DNA of 39,607 bases from JAGQTE01 sp964648005 (GCA_964648005.1 CAZYKR010000004.1:1-39607), one strand, 5' to 3'. Shown: positions 7,901 through 15,892, counted from the first letter of the stretch. Numbers and translations: made by a program. The notes: generated by a model not told the origin, from the sequence alone.

Positions 7901-10900
7901 TGAGGTCGGCACCGTTGAGGAAGGCGCCGGTGAGGTTGGTGTTGGTGAGGTTCGTCCCCGACAGGTTGGCGTTCTCGAAGTGGTAGCCGGTCAGGTTGCG
8001 GCCCGAGAAGTCGAGGCCGTGGAGGTCCATGCCGGCGAGGTTCGTGCTCGACAGCACCGCGCCAGTGGTGATGGCGCCGGTGAGGTTGGCGCCCGTCAGG
8101 TCGGCGCCGACCAGGATGGCGTTCGTGAGGTCGGCGTTCGAGAGGTCGGCGTTGACCAGCTTCGTGAAGAACCCGATGGCGCCGGCGAGGTTGGCTCCGG
8201 ACAGGTTGGCTCCGGTGGCGTCGAGCCCGGTGATGGTGACGCCGCTCAGGTTCAGCCCCGACAGGTTGGCGCCGGTGATGACGTACCCGTCGGCGGTGAG
8301 GTTCACGCCCGACAGGTTCAGGCCGGTGCCCGACAGGTTGGCGTTGGTCAGGTTGGCGCCGGTCAGCGTGCGCCCGGCGAGCGGCTGGCCCGACAGGTTC
8401 CATCCGGTCAGGTTCACCCCCGACCAGTTCGACGCCGTCGACAACAGCTGCGTCACGGTCAGCCCGTAGGCAGCGTCGAGGTCGGTGCCGGCGATCGTGG
8501 CGCCGGTGAGGTTGGCGTAGCTGAGCGTCGTGTTGGTGAGGTCGGCCCCGGTCAGGTTGACGTTGGTGAAGTTCGCCGAGTTGAAGTACGTGTACGACAG
8601 GTTGGCGCCGGCCATGTTGCGGCCCGAGTAGTTCATGCCCCACAGGTTCAGGTGATGCAGGTGCACGCCGTGCCAGTCGAGCGCCGTGGTGACGAGCTGG
8701 CTCTTGGTCAGCCCGGTGCTCGGCGTCATGGTCGCCTCGGCGATGGTCGCCCCGGTGAGGTTGGCGCCGGTGAACGTGGCGCCGGCGCAGTTGGCTCCGG
8801 TGAGGTCGGCGCCCGACAGGTTGGCGCCCGAGAAGTTCGTGTTGGTGCAGTTGATGTGGCTCAGGTCGGCGTTCGACAGGTCGGCGTTTGACAGGTTGCC
8901 GTTGGAGACATCGCTGCCCGAGAGGTTGGCGCCCGGCAGGTGGACACCGGCGAGGTCGGCGCCGCTGGTCTGCGTCATCGTGAGGGGGTTGTAGCCGCCG
9001 AACCGGCAGCCCAGGCAGGTGAAGCCGGTGATCGTCTCGCCGGCGAGATGGTCGAACCACGCTTCGGAGAAGCTGGCGCCGTCGATGTCGGGCTCCGGCG
9101 AGATGGCGCCCGGCAGGGGCGCGCCGTTCACGCCCGTCACGAACAGCGGGGTGGGCGGTGGCGGCTGGTAGGGCGGGTTGGGGTAGCAGCAGTCCGCCCA
9201 ACTCATCGATGCCCCGACGAAGCTCGTGCCGGTCCAGTCGCGGTCGGCGTCGAGCAGCGACTCGAAGCGCAGCTGCGCCCCGGCGAAGTCGGCACCGGCG
9301 ATGCGGGCGCCGGTGAGGTCGGCGTCGAAGTGGTCGTTGATCGAGTTGTACGGGTCGACCATGCCGAAGTGCATGTCGACCCCCAGCACGGCGTTGGTCA
9401 GGTCGGCGTAGGAGAGGTTGGCGACGAACACCGAGATCGTGCCGGCGGCAACGGTGGCGCCGGTGAGGTTGGCTCCCGCGAGGTCGCATCCCTGGAGGTA
9501 CGCGCCGAACGGTTGGCCGTCGGGCACCGTGGCCACCCAGTCCGTCAGGTCGGCGCCCGGGTAGTGGGTCACCCGGTTGCAGTGGTAGCCGGCGAGGTCC
9601 TGGGTGCCGGTGTTCGTCGTGCTGCCGACGGTGACGACGAACGACCCCGCGGCCGCCGCTGCTGCGGCCAACCCTTCGCCGTCGATGTCGCGGTCGGGCA
9701 CGAACACGGGCCGGAGGACGCTCGCCACCTGGATCTCGGGCTGGAGCCAGTCGGGGTCGACGTAGGCCACCTTGTAGGTGCCCGGCACGAGCTCGGGGAT
9801 CGACCAGGTGCCGTCGCCCTGGGTGACGGTGAGCCCGACCAAGGCGTAGGACGCGGCATCGAACACGCCGACGTAGATGCCGTCGAGCGCCGGTCCGAAG
9901 GACCCCAGCGTCGCGGCGCCCGAGATACCGCCCCCGGCCACCAGCGCGAGGTCGATCGTGAGCTGTTGGTTGGTGGACAGGGTGTGCGCCGGCGCGGCCG
10001 AGAAGGCGGCGTTCCCGCCCTCGTAGACCATGGGGTAGGTCTGCGTCGGGTCGATCAGCCGGATCTTGTAGGTGCCGGGTGCGAGGCCGGTCAGGGTGTA
10101 GCTGCCGTTGGCGGCGGTGGTCGTGCTCGTCACCGGCCAGTTCGCGCTGTTGACGGCCTGGACCGTGATGCCGCCCACCGGCGCCGCCGACGGGTCGCGC
10201 ACGACGCCGGTCATCGACGCCATGGCGCCGAGGGTCATGTCCAGGTCGGTGATGGCGGCCGGCGACAGCGTGACCGTCCCCGAGGCCGCCCACGTCTCGG
10301 CGGGACCCGAGTAGCGGTCCGGGTGCGCAGCCGTCGGGTCGCGGAAGCGGACCCGGTAGGTGCCGGGGGTGAGTGCGATGGCGTAGTTGCCGTTGGCATC
10401 GGTGGTGCCCTGGGCGACGAGCGTGCCCCACCAGGCGTTGTAGACCTCGACCACGATCCCCGACACGGGGCCACTGGTGTCGGTGACGGTGCCGACGAGC
10501 AGCGTGTCGGAGGTCAGCTCGACGTCGGCGACGGTGGTGGTGTTGTTCGCCAGCACGAGGGTGGCGGCACTGGCGGCGTCGGCGGCGCCGCCGTTGTAGA
10601 CGGTGCCCACGTTGCCGAGCGGATCCGAGAACCGCACCTTGTACGACCCGGCGGGCGGCCGCAGGGTGTACGTCCCGTCGCCGGCGGTGGTGGTGGAGGC
10701 CACGACAGCCGACGTCGAGGCGTCGAGGGCCGAGACGGTGATGCCGCCCATGCCACCGCCGACCGAGAGCGACACGGTGCCGGTGAGGCGGGGGTGGGCG
10801 TGCAACGCCACATCGTGGTCGACCGAGGCGCCGGAGCCGACGGCCACCGTGGTGGCGGCGGGCTCGTTCGTGCCACCGCCGGAGTAGCCGACGAGGTGGT

Positions 10901-11495
10901 CACCGGTGGGGTCGGTGAAGCGCAGCTTGTACGAGCCGGGCTTCACCGCCCGTACCCAGCTGCCCGACCCGTCGGTGGTGACGGACCACACCGTGGCGCC
11001 GGTGCTGGCGTTGCGGATGTCGACGACGACGCCCGCCACCCCGCCACCGGTGGGGGTGGAGGTGACCGTGCCACCCAGCTGCGCAAGAGCGGTCATCGTC
11101 CAGTCGGCCGTCACCGAGCCGCCCGACGGGACGGTGACGGTGGCGGCGCCGGCGTAGGTGGTCGAACCGCCCCAATAGACGGTGGTGTGCGCGCCGGAGG
11201 GATCGACGTAGCGGAGGCGGAAGGCGCCGGCTGGCAGGCTCAGCTGGAACGTGCCGTCAGAAGCGGTCGTGGTGCTGCCGTAGAGGGCGCCGTACGCGCC
11301 GCCGTAGGCCTCGACGGTGATGCCGCCGACGTCGGCGCTGCCGACCGACGAGGTCACCGTGCCCGACGCCGTGCCGTTGGCAGCGGCGGCGGGCGATGCG
11401 ACGGCGACGACGAGGCTGGCGGCGACGAGTACGCACACCGTGAGTGCCGACACCAGCCGGCGTCGCCGAAAGCCTGCCATCGAGTGATCCGCCAT
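4974..11495 (-). CDS. Giant secreted pentapeptide-repeat protein with N-terminal Cna-B/carboxypeptidase-regulatory-like repeats
   Basis: A 2173-residue protein. It begins with a signal peptide (MADHSMAGFRRRRLV, hydrophobic to about residue 33, cleavage near ASPAAAA). Residues of about 44-600 are six Ig-like repeats of roughly 95 residues, each with a GGITV or SGIVV strand, a DGTY/NGSYTL turn and a PGTYKVRFxDP motif, as in CarboxypepD_reg/Cna-B domains. Residues of about 665-2125 are pentapeptide repeats (A-N/D-L-x-x), which fold as a right-handed square beta-helix. About twelve short insertions of the form LTxxQLxSTxxDWxG punctuate the helix. The C-terminus leaves the repeat at LPTGWGTATYF and has two cysteines (FCPDG, LTCEG). 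There is no LPXTG sorting signal or membrane anchor. ATG 11495 has GGGGAG upstream. It is likely an extracellular or surface structural or adhesive protein; the GH5 gene follows. Confidence 0.9.
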   Translation of the reverse strand: MADHSMAGFRRRRLVSALTVCVLVAASLVVAVASPAAAANGTASGTVTSSVGSADVGGITVEAYGGAYGALYGSTTTASDGTFQLSLPAGAFRLRYVDPSGAHTTVYWGGSTTYAGAATVTVPSGGSVTADWTMTALAQLGGTVTSTPTGGGVAGVVVDIRNASTGATVWSVTTDGSGSWVRAVKPGSYKLRFTDPTGDHLVGYSGGGTNEPAATTVAVGSGASVDHDVALHAHPRLTGTVSLSVGGGMGGITVSALDASTSAVVASTTTAGDGTYTLRPPAGSYKVRFSDPLGNVGTVYNGGAADAASAATLVLANNTTTVADVELTSDTLLVGTVTDTSGPVSGIVVEVYNAWWGTLVAQGTTDANGNYAIALTPGTYRVRFRDPTAAHPDRYSGPAETWAASGTVTLSPAAITDLDMTLGAMASMTGVVRDPSAAPVGGITVQAVNSANWPVTSTTTAANGSYTLTGLAPGTYKIRLIDPTQTYPMVYEGGNAAFSAAPAHTLSTNQQLTIDLALVAGGGISGAATLGSFGPALDGIYVGVFDAASYALVGLTVTQGDGTWSIPELVPGTYKVAYVDPDWLQPEIQVASVLRPVFVPDRDIDGEGLAAAAAAAGSFVVTVGSTTNTGTQDLAGYHCNRVTHYPGADLTDWVATVPDGQPFGAYLQGCDLAGANLTGATVAAGTISVFVANLSYADLTNAVLGVDMHFGMVDPYNSINDHFDADLTGARIAGADFAGAQLRFESLLDADRDWTGTSFVGASMSWADCCYPNPPYQPPPPTPLFVTGVNGAPLPGAISPEPDIDGASFSEAWFDHLAGETITGFTCLGCRFGGYNPLTMTQTSGADLAGVHLPGANLSGSDVSNGNLSNADLSNADLSHINCTNTNFSGANLSGADLTGANCAGATFTGANLTGATIAEATMTPSTGLTKSQLVTTALDWHGVHLHHLNLWGMNYSGRNMAGANLSYTYFNSANFTNVNLTGADLTNTTLSYANLTGATIAGTDLDAAYGLTVTQLLSTASNWSGVNLTGWNLSGQPLAGRTLTGANLTNANLSGTGLNLSGVNLTADGYVITGANLSGLNLSGVTITGLDATGANLSGANLAGAIGFFTKLVNADLSNADLTNAILVGADLTGANLTGAITTGAVLSSTNLAGMDLHGLDFSGRNLTGYHFENANLSGTNLTNTNLTGAFLNGADLTGVQAAGVKLTNATLTNADLTDATVTSAAFTGATLTGARITGATVSSSTLTSAQVQTTDHDWTGTSLRYANLSGIAFVAGGYVLTGADLTGANLNGANLTGLDLTSFSVLPANFTNANLSGLDLHGADLSSTNFTGANLTDADLSGVTTGTYTVRFDGANLTGADLANAYLGTAIVHNAVLTGAHITGTDFGWIYGVTADMLRATDHDWTNTKLTSARTASGAVSFAGTDFAGGGYLLAGSDLSGLSLANSNLSGVDLTGTKLQQTTLTGATLAGATLTGATIVRADFTGAVGLTRNQLVAAGTNWGGIKIAGTGISLDGMDFADGGYTLTATANSTSYGVDFSGLSMVGVNLSDKGAYWLANANFSNADLSNADLRNTTVGANLTGANLTDALVSGAQLTGVTLAQLQTLGAGWWEASRFSNADWTGIDLSGVDLSGIVLSGMTLDGADFGGANLTNAQLTSSSAAGATWTGATTTGLKLTSADISSPVGLTPMQLSATNPTWNTVDATGASLAGASLVDFTFEYVTFASVSLVGADLTSAYLNHVTFDGADLTGARITDADSSNTTVTAAQLLSTNRDWSQGTLPTADLTGADLSASPPTLTGAYTGGLNLTGANLTGVSLTGAKVRGTNFSNAVGLTWAQLSSADKDLSSVDLHGTDVTFAGLALTGFNFAYATLDGLDFTGASFVGSSVYGTSFAGANLTGTDFATKNLWSADLAGANLTGANLTGALIYYATFVGATGVTTAQLESTATNWDGVVLDGINTDLSGIDLHGRKIDGASFDGLTMVGANLSSTPASTKVTFTGTNLTGATFSAASWTSGADFTNANLTNANLTNAQMATSTFTGVTLTGATITGTNLSGSTGLTGAKVATTTSNWTGTNFYGVSIWGGNFSGKNLTNADLRWAKLNLGNLTNTTLTGTKLDGADVSYAKFTGATGLPTGWGTATYFSTFCPDGTTTQPATPAQLTCEGHHLP
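5121..9503 (-). repeat. Pentapeptide-repeat coding region
   Basis: About 4.4 kb of degenerate 15-base units encoding A-(N/D)-L-(S/T)-x, seen on the plus strand as recurrent gttggcgccggtgag-like strings. Tryptophan-bearing insertions (DWxG type) interrupt it near 9235, 8690, 8430, 7720, 7280, 6995, 6650, 6385, 6160, 5635 and 5270, with a variant lacking Trp near 5950. The repeats also create long false reading frames on the opposite strand. Confidence 0.9.
9696..11366 (-). repeat. Six tandem Ig-like (Cna-B/CarboxypepD_reg-like) repeats
   Basis: Six divergent repeats of about 95 codons in the giant protein, each built around a GITV strand, an (A/G)NGxYxL turn and a PGTYKVRFxDP motif followed by Y-x-G-G. 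Repeat boundaries are approximately residues 44, 139, 236, 332, 427 and 522. Confidence 0.8.
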
Positions 11496-11595
11496 GTGCT
11501 CCCCGATCGAGCAACAAACAGCTCGAACGTGTCGAGGCTACCAACCGGCCGAGCGATGTGCCCGGCGTGGGGTCTGTCGATTGGGGCGACGCCCG

Positions 11596-12624
11596 TCAGT
11601 ACTGGAGGACGGTGGCAGCCCAGGAGAAGCCCAGGCCGCTGGTCGCCATGACGACGAGGTCGCCGGGGCCGATCAGTCCGCCGTCGTGGGCGCGGCCGAG
11701 GTTGAGGGGACCGTCGCCGGGGCCGATGTGGCCGACGGTCGCCCGGCTGCGCATCGTGCGGTCGGGCGGAACGCCGAGGCGCTCCATGATCTGGTCCATG
11801 ACGGTGACGCCGAGCTGGTTCGTGAGCAGGAACGAGATGTCGGCGGTGGTGCGGTCGCACCGACCCAGCGCCCGCTCGACCACCTCGACGTAGCGGTCGA
11901 CGTAGACGCGGGCGAGCACGTCGTCGAGCCGGTCGCCGTCCACGACGTGGTACCGGGTGAGGGCGGTCTGGTCGACGGACGGGTCGTACGGATGTCGGGT
12001 GCCGCCGAGGCGGATGTAGACGAGGTCGGCGAGGTCGGGTTCGGTGACCTCGTCGTAGGCGAGGATCATGTTCGACGGCTCGTCGCGCCGGACGATCGTT
12101 GCGGTGGCGCCGTCGGCGAGGAGCCACAGCCCGTGGCTGGCCGGGTCGTCGTACTCGACCAGGTCGGCGAAGCGCACGGCCGTGAGCACGAGCGCCGTGC
12201 GAACTGCCGGGTCGCGGTGCATCAGGCCGGCGGCGACGGTCATGGCGACGTTGGCGCCGCAGCAGGCGTTGTGCAGGTCGAAGGCGAAGCCGCGTTCGAT
12301 GCCGAGCCGCCGTTGCACCGACGCCGCCGGCGACCAGCCGTTCCAATCGGCCGGACCCTCTCCCGTGAAGATCACCAGGTCGATGTCGTCAGGCCCGAGG
12401 CCCGTCCGGGCGAAGGCGTGCTCGGCGGCGCTGGTCGCCATCTCCGAGGGGTGATCGTCCGAGCCGGCGACGACCTTGCGTCGCATGCCGATCTTGTCGG
12501 TCAGCACGGACGGGTCGACGCCCGCGCGTCGGGCCACCTCGTCGGCGGTCATCACGCCGTCGGGCAGGTACCACCCGACGCCGGCGATGCCGACCGGCTC
12601 GTCCACCGCCCGTGCCCCGACCAT
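11596..12624 (-). CDS. KAS III-like (FabH/thiolase-fold) condensing enzyme
   Basis: A 342-residue thiolase-fold protein with the FabH order of motifs: GIAGVGWYLPDGVMTADEV at the N-terminus, VIFTGEG, then the nucleophile region FDLHNACCGANVAM with Cys121 in the place of the FabH active-site cysteine. Enzymes of this fold condense acyl-CoA or acyl-ACP with a malonyl extender, or transfer acyl groups. The other two catalytic residues are changed. Where FabH has HQAN this protein reads FLLTNQL, and where FabH has GNTSAA it reads GHIGPGD. The usual His and second Asn are therefore missing at those positions, and it may be an acyltransferase or a specialised branch. It is divergent from a TetR gene and lies 100 bases upstream of the giant pentapeptide gene on the same strand. 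Family call sound; reaction unknown. Confidence 0.82.
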   Translation of the reverse strand: MVGARAVDEPVGIAGVGWYLPDGVMTADEVARRAGVDPSVLTDKIGMRRKVVAGSDDHPSEMATSAAEHAFARTGLGPDDIDLVIFTGEGPADWNGWSPAASVQRRLGIERGFAFDLHNACCGANVAMTVAAGLMHRDPAVRTALVLTAVRFADLVEYDDPASHGLWLLADGATATIVRRDEPSNMILAYDEVTEPDLADLVYIRLGGTRHPYDPSVDQTALTRYHVVDGDRLDDVLARVYVDRYVEVVERALGRCDRTTADISFLLTNQLGVTVMDQIMERLGVPPDRTMRSRATVGHIGPGDGPLNLGRAHDGGLIGPGDLVVMATSGLGFSWAATVLQY

Positions 12625-12704
12625 CGCCCGATCGTACCGACGTTGCGACGATGGGCTCTCGACGGTGGCGCTGGTGCGGCGTCAGGCCGCCAGCGGCGCA
12701 GCGG

Positions 12705-12717
12705 TACGCTGCCGCGG
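12705..12717 (+). promoter_or_regulatory. -10 box of a leaderless tetR-family gene
   Basis: TACGCT at 12705-12710 matches the actinobacterial TANNNT -10 pattern and is followed by six bases and then GTG at 12717, the spacing expected when transcription starts on the start codon. No convincing -35 box is visible. There is no Shine-Dalgarno in front of the GTG. Confidence 0.5.
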
Positions 12718-13334
12718 TGACGGCTGCCAGGACGCGCACACCGCTCCGGCGGGAGGCCATCGTCGAAGAGGCGCGGGTGCTCATCGCTCGCGACGGGCTC
12801 GACGCGCTGACGCTGCGGCGGCTGGCGGACAGCTTCTCGGTCAGCGCCCCGGCGCTCTACGCCCACTTCCGCGACAAGGAGGACCTGCTGCGCGCCGTCG
12901 CCGAGCGCGAGTTCGACGAGCTGATGGTCCGCTACCGCGAGATCGACGCCGCCTCGGATCCGGCCCGGCCGCTCGACCGCGTCCGGGCGCAGTGTCGCAA
13001 CTACGTGCGGATGTCCCAGGAGGACCCCGAGCTGTTCCGGGTCATGTTCTTGTTCCCGCCCGACCTCGGCGACCTGCTCGACGTGCCCGAGGGTGCCCAG
13101 CTCCCCGCCGCCACGCAGGCGTTCCAGATGGCGGTCGGCGCGCTCGAGGACGCCATCGCCGCCGGGCATCTCGACCCGGTCGACCCGATGGTGATGGCGC
13201 TGACGGTGTGGGCTGGGATCCACGGGGTGGCCAGCATCCTGGTGCTCGGGCTCGACCTGCCGCCTGAGGCCCAGGACGCCCTGGTCACCGAGGTGACCAG
13301 CCGCATCCTGCGCGGGTACGGCGCTGCCGACTGA
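12717..13334 (+). CDS. TetR/AcrR-family transcriptional regulator
   Basis: A 205-residue repressor. Residues of about 8-60 form the N-terminal helix-turn-helix: REAIVEEARVLIARDGLDALTLRRLADSFSVSAPALYAHFRDKEDLL is a textbook TetR DNA-binding domain, given here only by its key parts (LTLRRLAD, VSAPALYAHF, KEDLL). The rest is all-helical, as in ligand-binding TetR C-terminal domains (WAGIHGVASILVLG near the end). GTG 12717 is chosen because it sits at the start predicted from a -10 box. An in-frame extension to 12612 would overlap the divergent KAS III-like gene. It is a candidate regulator of that gene, and of the TNAAC-N3-GTTNA operators at 15.9 and 21.3 kb, but no copy of that motif is seen upstream of the gene itself. 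Confidence 0.9.
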   Translation: MTAARTRTPLRREAIVEEARVLIARDGLDALTLRRLADSFSVSAPALYAHFRDKEDLLRAVAEREFDELMVRYREIDAASDPARPLDRVRAQCRNYVRMSQEDPELFRVMFLFPPDLGDLLDVPEGAQLPAATQAFQMAVGALEDAIAAGHLDPVDPMVMALTVWAGIHGVASILVLGLDLPPEAQDALVTEVTSRILRGYGAAD

Positions 13335-13382
13335 CCTGGGAGTCCGTGCCGATTCGGACCGGTCGTCGCGCTCCCGGGGTCA
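13332..13382. terminator. Possible bidirectional terminator between tetR and the DUF2442 gene
   Basis: TGACC-T-GGGAG (13332-13342) pairs with CTCCC-G-GGGTCA (13371-13382), and an inner stem GTCCG/CGGAC (13342-13346 and 13355-13359) lies within it. It fills the gap between two convergent genes and includes the TetR stop codon. No T-tract is present. Confidence 0.45.
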
Positions 13383-13385
13383 TGC

Positions 13386-13679
13386 TCAGACGTTGTTGGA
13401 ACACGTGCCCTTGGCTTCGAGGTGCAGGACCTCGGGAGCGAGATCGGCGCCGTTGGGCCAGGCGATGGTGCCGATTGCCGGGTTGACTGCCACCTTGCAG
13501 AACTCGGCGTAGTCGGTGGCCATGGGTTCGAAGATTGGGCCCCACATATCGGGGCCGAGGTCGATCTCGCCGACGCAGCCGTCACTGAAGCCGAGGCGCA
13601 CCACGTGGTCGTGGAGGACCTCGACGCTGGTTACGTCGACCAGCTTGTAGCGGGCATCTACTCGCTTCTTGAGTCTCAT
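13386..13679 (-). CDS. DUF2442 domain protein
   Basis: A 97-residue protein starting at ATG 13679 (MRLKKRVDARYKLVDV). The pattern VEVLHDHVVRLGFSDGCVGEIDLGP and the later AEFCKVAVNPAIGTIAWPNGADLAPEVLH match the DUF2442 fold: a compact beta domain in which a field such as F-SDG is followed by hydrophobic strands and a TI-WPNG-D motif. Its start overlaps the stop of the DUF4160 gene (ATGA, 13676-13679), so the two are translationally coupled. DUF4160-DUF2442 pairs recur in many bacteria, and their small size and fixed order resemble toxin-antitoxin modules. That role is inferred from arrangement only. The start at 13766 in the same frame would run into the partner and has no advantage. Confidence 0.88.
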   Translation of the reverse strand: MRLKKRVDARYKLVDVTSVEVLHDHVVRLGFSDGCVGEIDLGPDMWGPIFEPMATDYAEFCKVAVNPAIGTIAWPNGADLAPEVLHLEAKGTCSNNV

Positions 13680-13933
13680 GGCAGTGGGTCGATCGTACCG
13701 GGCGGCTCTCGCCGGCTCGCTCGATCCCAACAGGTTGCCAGCTCGTCTTGGTGGAGGCGCGCCCACTTCCGGACGAGCTTGCGCTTGCGGCGCGGCAGGG
13801 AGCCCTCGTGCAGCGAGCCATTGAGCAAGAACTTGGCTTCGTGGTCGCCGCTCCGGACATGGAAGTGCGGCGGCGCGTGGTCGTTCGAGTACATCGTGAT
13901 CACGAGGCCCATGAAGCGGCAGAGCTCAGGCAT
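13676..13933 (-). CDS. DUF4160 domain protein
   Basis: An 85-residue protein. ATG 13933 (MPELCRFMGLVITMYSND) is preceded by GGAGGAG with seven bases of spacing, which settles the start over the longer frame to 14053. The core MYSNDHAPPHFHVRSGDHEAKF is the DUF4160 signature: Pro-Pro-His-Phe-His with a nearby Asp-His pair, which could be a metal or catalytic site. A basic C-terminal half (RRKRKLVRKWARLHQDEL) follows. It is the first gene of a two-gene unit with DUF2442. The function of the family is not established. The His cluster and basic tail would suit a nuclease-like toxin partner, but this is speculation. Confidence 0.88.
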   Translation of the reverse strand: MPELCRFMGLVITMYSNDHAPPHFHVRSGDHEAKFLLNGSLHEGSLPRRKRKLVRKWARLHQDELATCWDRASRREPPGTIDPLP

Positions 13934-14107
13934 CAGCCACTCCTCCGCTCGAAGTGGCACGCCCTGCGGGCAACCCTGTCGATGACGGCTCGGGCCGTCG
14001 ATCGCCGATCGATCCTGACCATCTGGCCTCCCGTTACGGCGCACGCGAGGCACACCAGCGAGTGAGAGGACGGCCAGATGGGGAAACGACCTGGCTAGAC
14101 GGCGACT

Positions 14108-14123
14108 GACGGAGGCCTCCGTC
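14108..14123 (-). terminator. Palindrome just downstream of a carotenoid oxygenase gene
   Basis: GACGGAGGCCTCCGTC is a perfect 16-base palindrome lying 12 bases beyond the stop of the minus-strand gene ending at 14135. It can fold as a six-pair stem with a GGCC loop. A weak terminator is the simplest reading. Confidence 0.4.
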
Positions 14124-14134
14124 GACCGACGACG

Positions 14135-15844
14135 TCAGCCTTCGAGCTCAGCGGCGACCTCGAGCACGGCCGGGCGCAGCTCCTCGGGCACCTTCGCCAT
14201 CGCCTCCGGCGTCAGCTCCGACGAGAAGGTGAGCCGCTCGGCGTCGACGAGGTCGTTGTTCGCCAGCGACCACGCCGAGTGCAGCACGAACGGGATCGTC
14301 TCGCGGTTGGTGCCCATCAGCGTGGTGATGGGACCGTCACCGACGCGGGCGGCGTCGAACACCTCGACCCGCAGGCCGTCGTCGTTGCACACCGGCACGA
14401 CCACGTAGCCGTCGTGCCCACCGGGCTCGCGCCCGGCGTACGAGCTGGCGCCGGCGAGGGCGCCGACGTCGCGGGGAGCGAACGTCGGTGAGGTGATGTG
14501 ATCGGACGTGTCGGGATACTCCCAGCGGGCCTTGAGCTCCATCGAGCCGCGCTCGAACGAGCACAGCGCGCCGGGCGTGTCCTCGCGCAGCAGGTCGAGG
14601 TCGATCCGTCCCTCGTACAGCTTGGCGGCGCGCGCCGAGATGTTGCCGGGCCGGCAGCCTTGGTACACGACGTGGTGCAGCGTCGGCTTCGCCATGCCCT
14701 CGGTGCTCCAGTCCATGGCCGAGAGCTGGAGGTTGAACGTCCAGTCCTCCTTGAACAGGCCCCGCTCGAGCACCTTGCCGCTGTCGGGGTCGAAGACCAC
14801 CTCGCAGATGGTCTCGGGAGCCATCGCCATGTTGTAGAGGCTCACCGCAGCCGGGTCGACGGGGTTGCCGTTCACGTCGACGTCGTCGGGACGCAGGTAC
14901 AGCGCCAGGTCCATCAGGTCCATGCCCTCCCACACGACGGAGATGCCGTCGGTGTCGTCCCAGCGGGCGTAGTAGTGGCCGTTGGGCGGCGACATCGTGA
15001 AGCACACCGGCGTGATCGGCGTGCCCGACGGCAGGCCCTCGAGGGCGTCCTTGCGGATCAGCCACACCGGCACCTCCTCGTCGATGGTGACCGTACGCTC
15101 GCCGCCGAACATCTCGGCCATGTCGGCCTTGAAGTTGCCCGAGTCGCACAGGATGACCCAGTCGCGCGTCTGGCTGACCGTGTGGCACGACCCGCCGAAC
15201 GAGATGCCGTCGAGCGGCCAGTGGCGCACGGTCGTGCCGTCGGCGCGGTCGTAGCGCACCAGCGACGGCTGCATCCCGCCGTCGGCGGCGAGGTCGAGCT
15301 TGACGGTCCACAGGCAGTCGCGCTCGGGGTCGGCGACCGGGTGGGCCGACGACAACAGGAACGGCAGCACCCCGCCCATGCCGAGCGAGCTGCCGCCCCA
15401 GCTGTCGACGTGGCCCACCTCGGACACGTACTCGAGCGTGCCGGGGTGCAGCTCGACGGGACGGCCGGCGTCCCAGGTGGCATACAGGCGATCACCCCAG
15501 GGGAGGGGCGCGGTGTTGGCGCTGTTGGGCGGACCGAACGGCGACGTGTAGCCGGTCGGCCCCGACGAGAACACCTCGGGATGGCGCTCCCACAGGCGCT
15601 TCGACGGGTTCTGGATGGGGACGCTCTGCCAGCGCAGGTGGCCCGGCGCCGCGCCGCGGGTGCCGGGCTCGAGCGACAGCCGGCAGACGGCGCCGAAGTC
15701 GAAGATGGCGTAGGGGAGCCCGTTCCCGTTGATCGGGCTCGAGAACAGGACTTCACCGCTGATGTCGGTGGGCCACTCGCCGGCGACGACCTCGAGGTCG
15801 AAGTCGCGGTGTGGTGCCGTGGTGAGGCTGCGCGGCGTGGGCAT
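14135..15844 (-). CDS. Carotenoid oxygenase (RPE65/CCD family), first copy
   Basis: A 569-residue member of the carotenoid cleavage/stilbene dioxygenase family, which uses one Fe(II) held by four histidines to split a C=C bond with O2. Candidate ligands are His168 (SSAHPV), His221 (GGSCHTVS), His290 (PPNGHYYARW) and His522 (FVLHSAW), spread across the sequence as in the seven-bladed propeller. It opens with FDLEVVAGEWPTDISGEVLFSSPINGN, a version of the usual P-x-x-L-x-G-x-x-x-R-N-G start. It is longer than and only distantly similar to the second copy at 21373. ATG 15844 has GAGGGGGA upstream. It is divergent from a solute-binding lipoprotein gene, with a 13-base operator between them. The natural substrate is unknown; apocarotenoids, stilbenes and lignin-derived compounds are all used in this family. 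Confidence 0.88.
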   Translation of the reverse strand: MPTPRSLTTAPHRDFDLEVVAGEWPTDISGEVLFSSPINGNGLPYAIFDFGAVCRLSLEPGTRGAAPGHLRWQSVPIQNPSKRLWERHPEVFSSGPTGYTSPFGPPNSANTAPLPWGDRLYATWDAGRPVELHPGTLEYVSEVGHVDSWGGSSLGMGGVLPFLLSSAHPVADPERDCLWTVKLDLAADGGMQPSLVRYDRADGTTVRHWPLDGISFGGSCHTVSQTRDWVILCDSGNFKADMAEMFGGERTVTIDEEVPVWLIRKDALEGLPSGTPITPVCFTMSPPNGHYYARWDDTDGISVVWEGMDLMDLALYLRPDDVDVNGNPVDPAAVSLYNMAMAPETICEVVFDPDSGKVLERGLFKEDWTFNLQLSAMDWSTEGMAKPTLHHVVYQGCRPGNISARAAKLYEGRIDLDLLREDTPGALCSFERGSMELKARWEYPDTSDHITSPTFAPRDVGALAGASSYAGREPGGHDGYVVVPVCNDDGLRVEVFDAARVGDGPITTLMGTNRETIPFVLHSAWSLANNDLVDAERLTFSSELTPEAMAKVPEELRPAVLEVAAELEG

Positions 15845-15892
15845 GGGTAGCTCCCCCTCGGTTCGTCCCCCTGAGGGGTGAACGGCATTAAC

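Noticed and set aside
4758..11651. Three long plus-strand open frames opposite the giant gene
   Set aside because: They translate to Val/Gly/Arg/Glu-rich repeats that simply mirror the pentapeptide and Ig-like repeats of the minus-strand gene.
12621..12653. CCATCG...CGATGG inverted repeat between the KAS III-like and TetR genes as a TetR operator
   Set aside because: Arms are short, it includes the KAS III start codon, and it does not resemble the TNAAC-N3-GTTNA sites.
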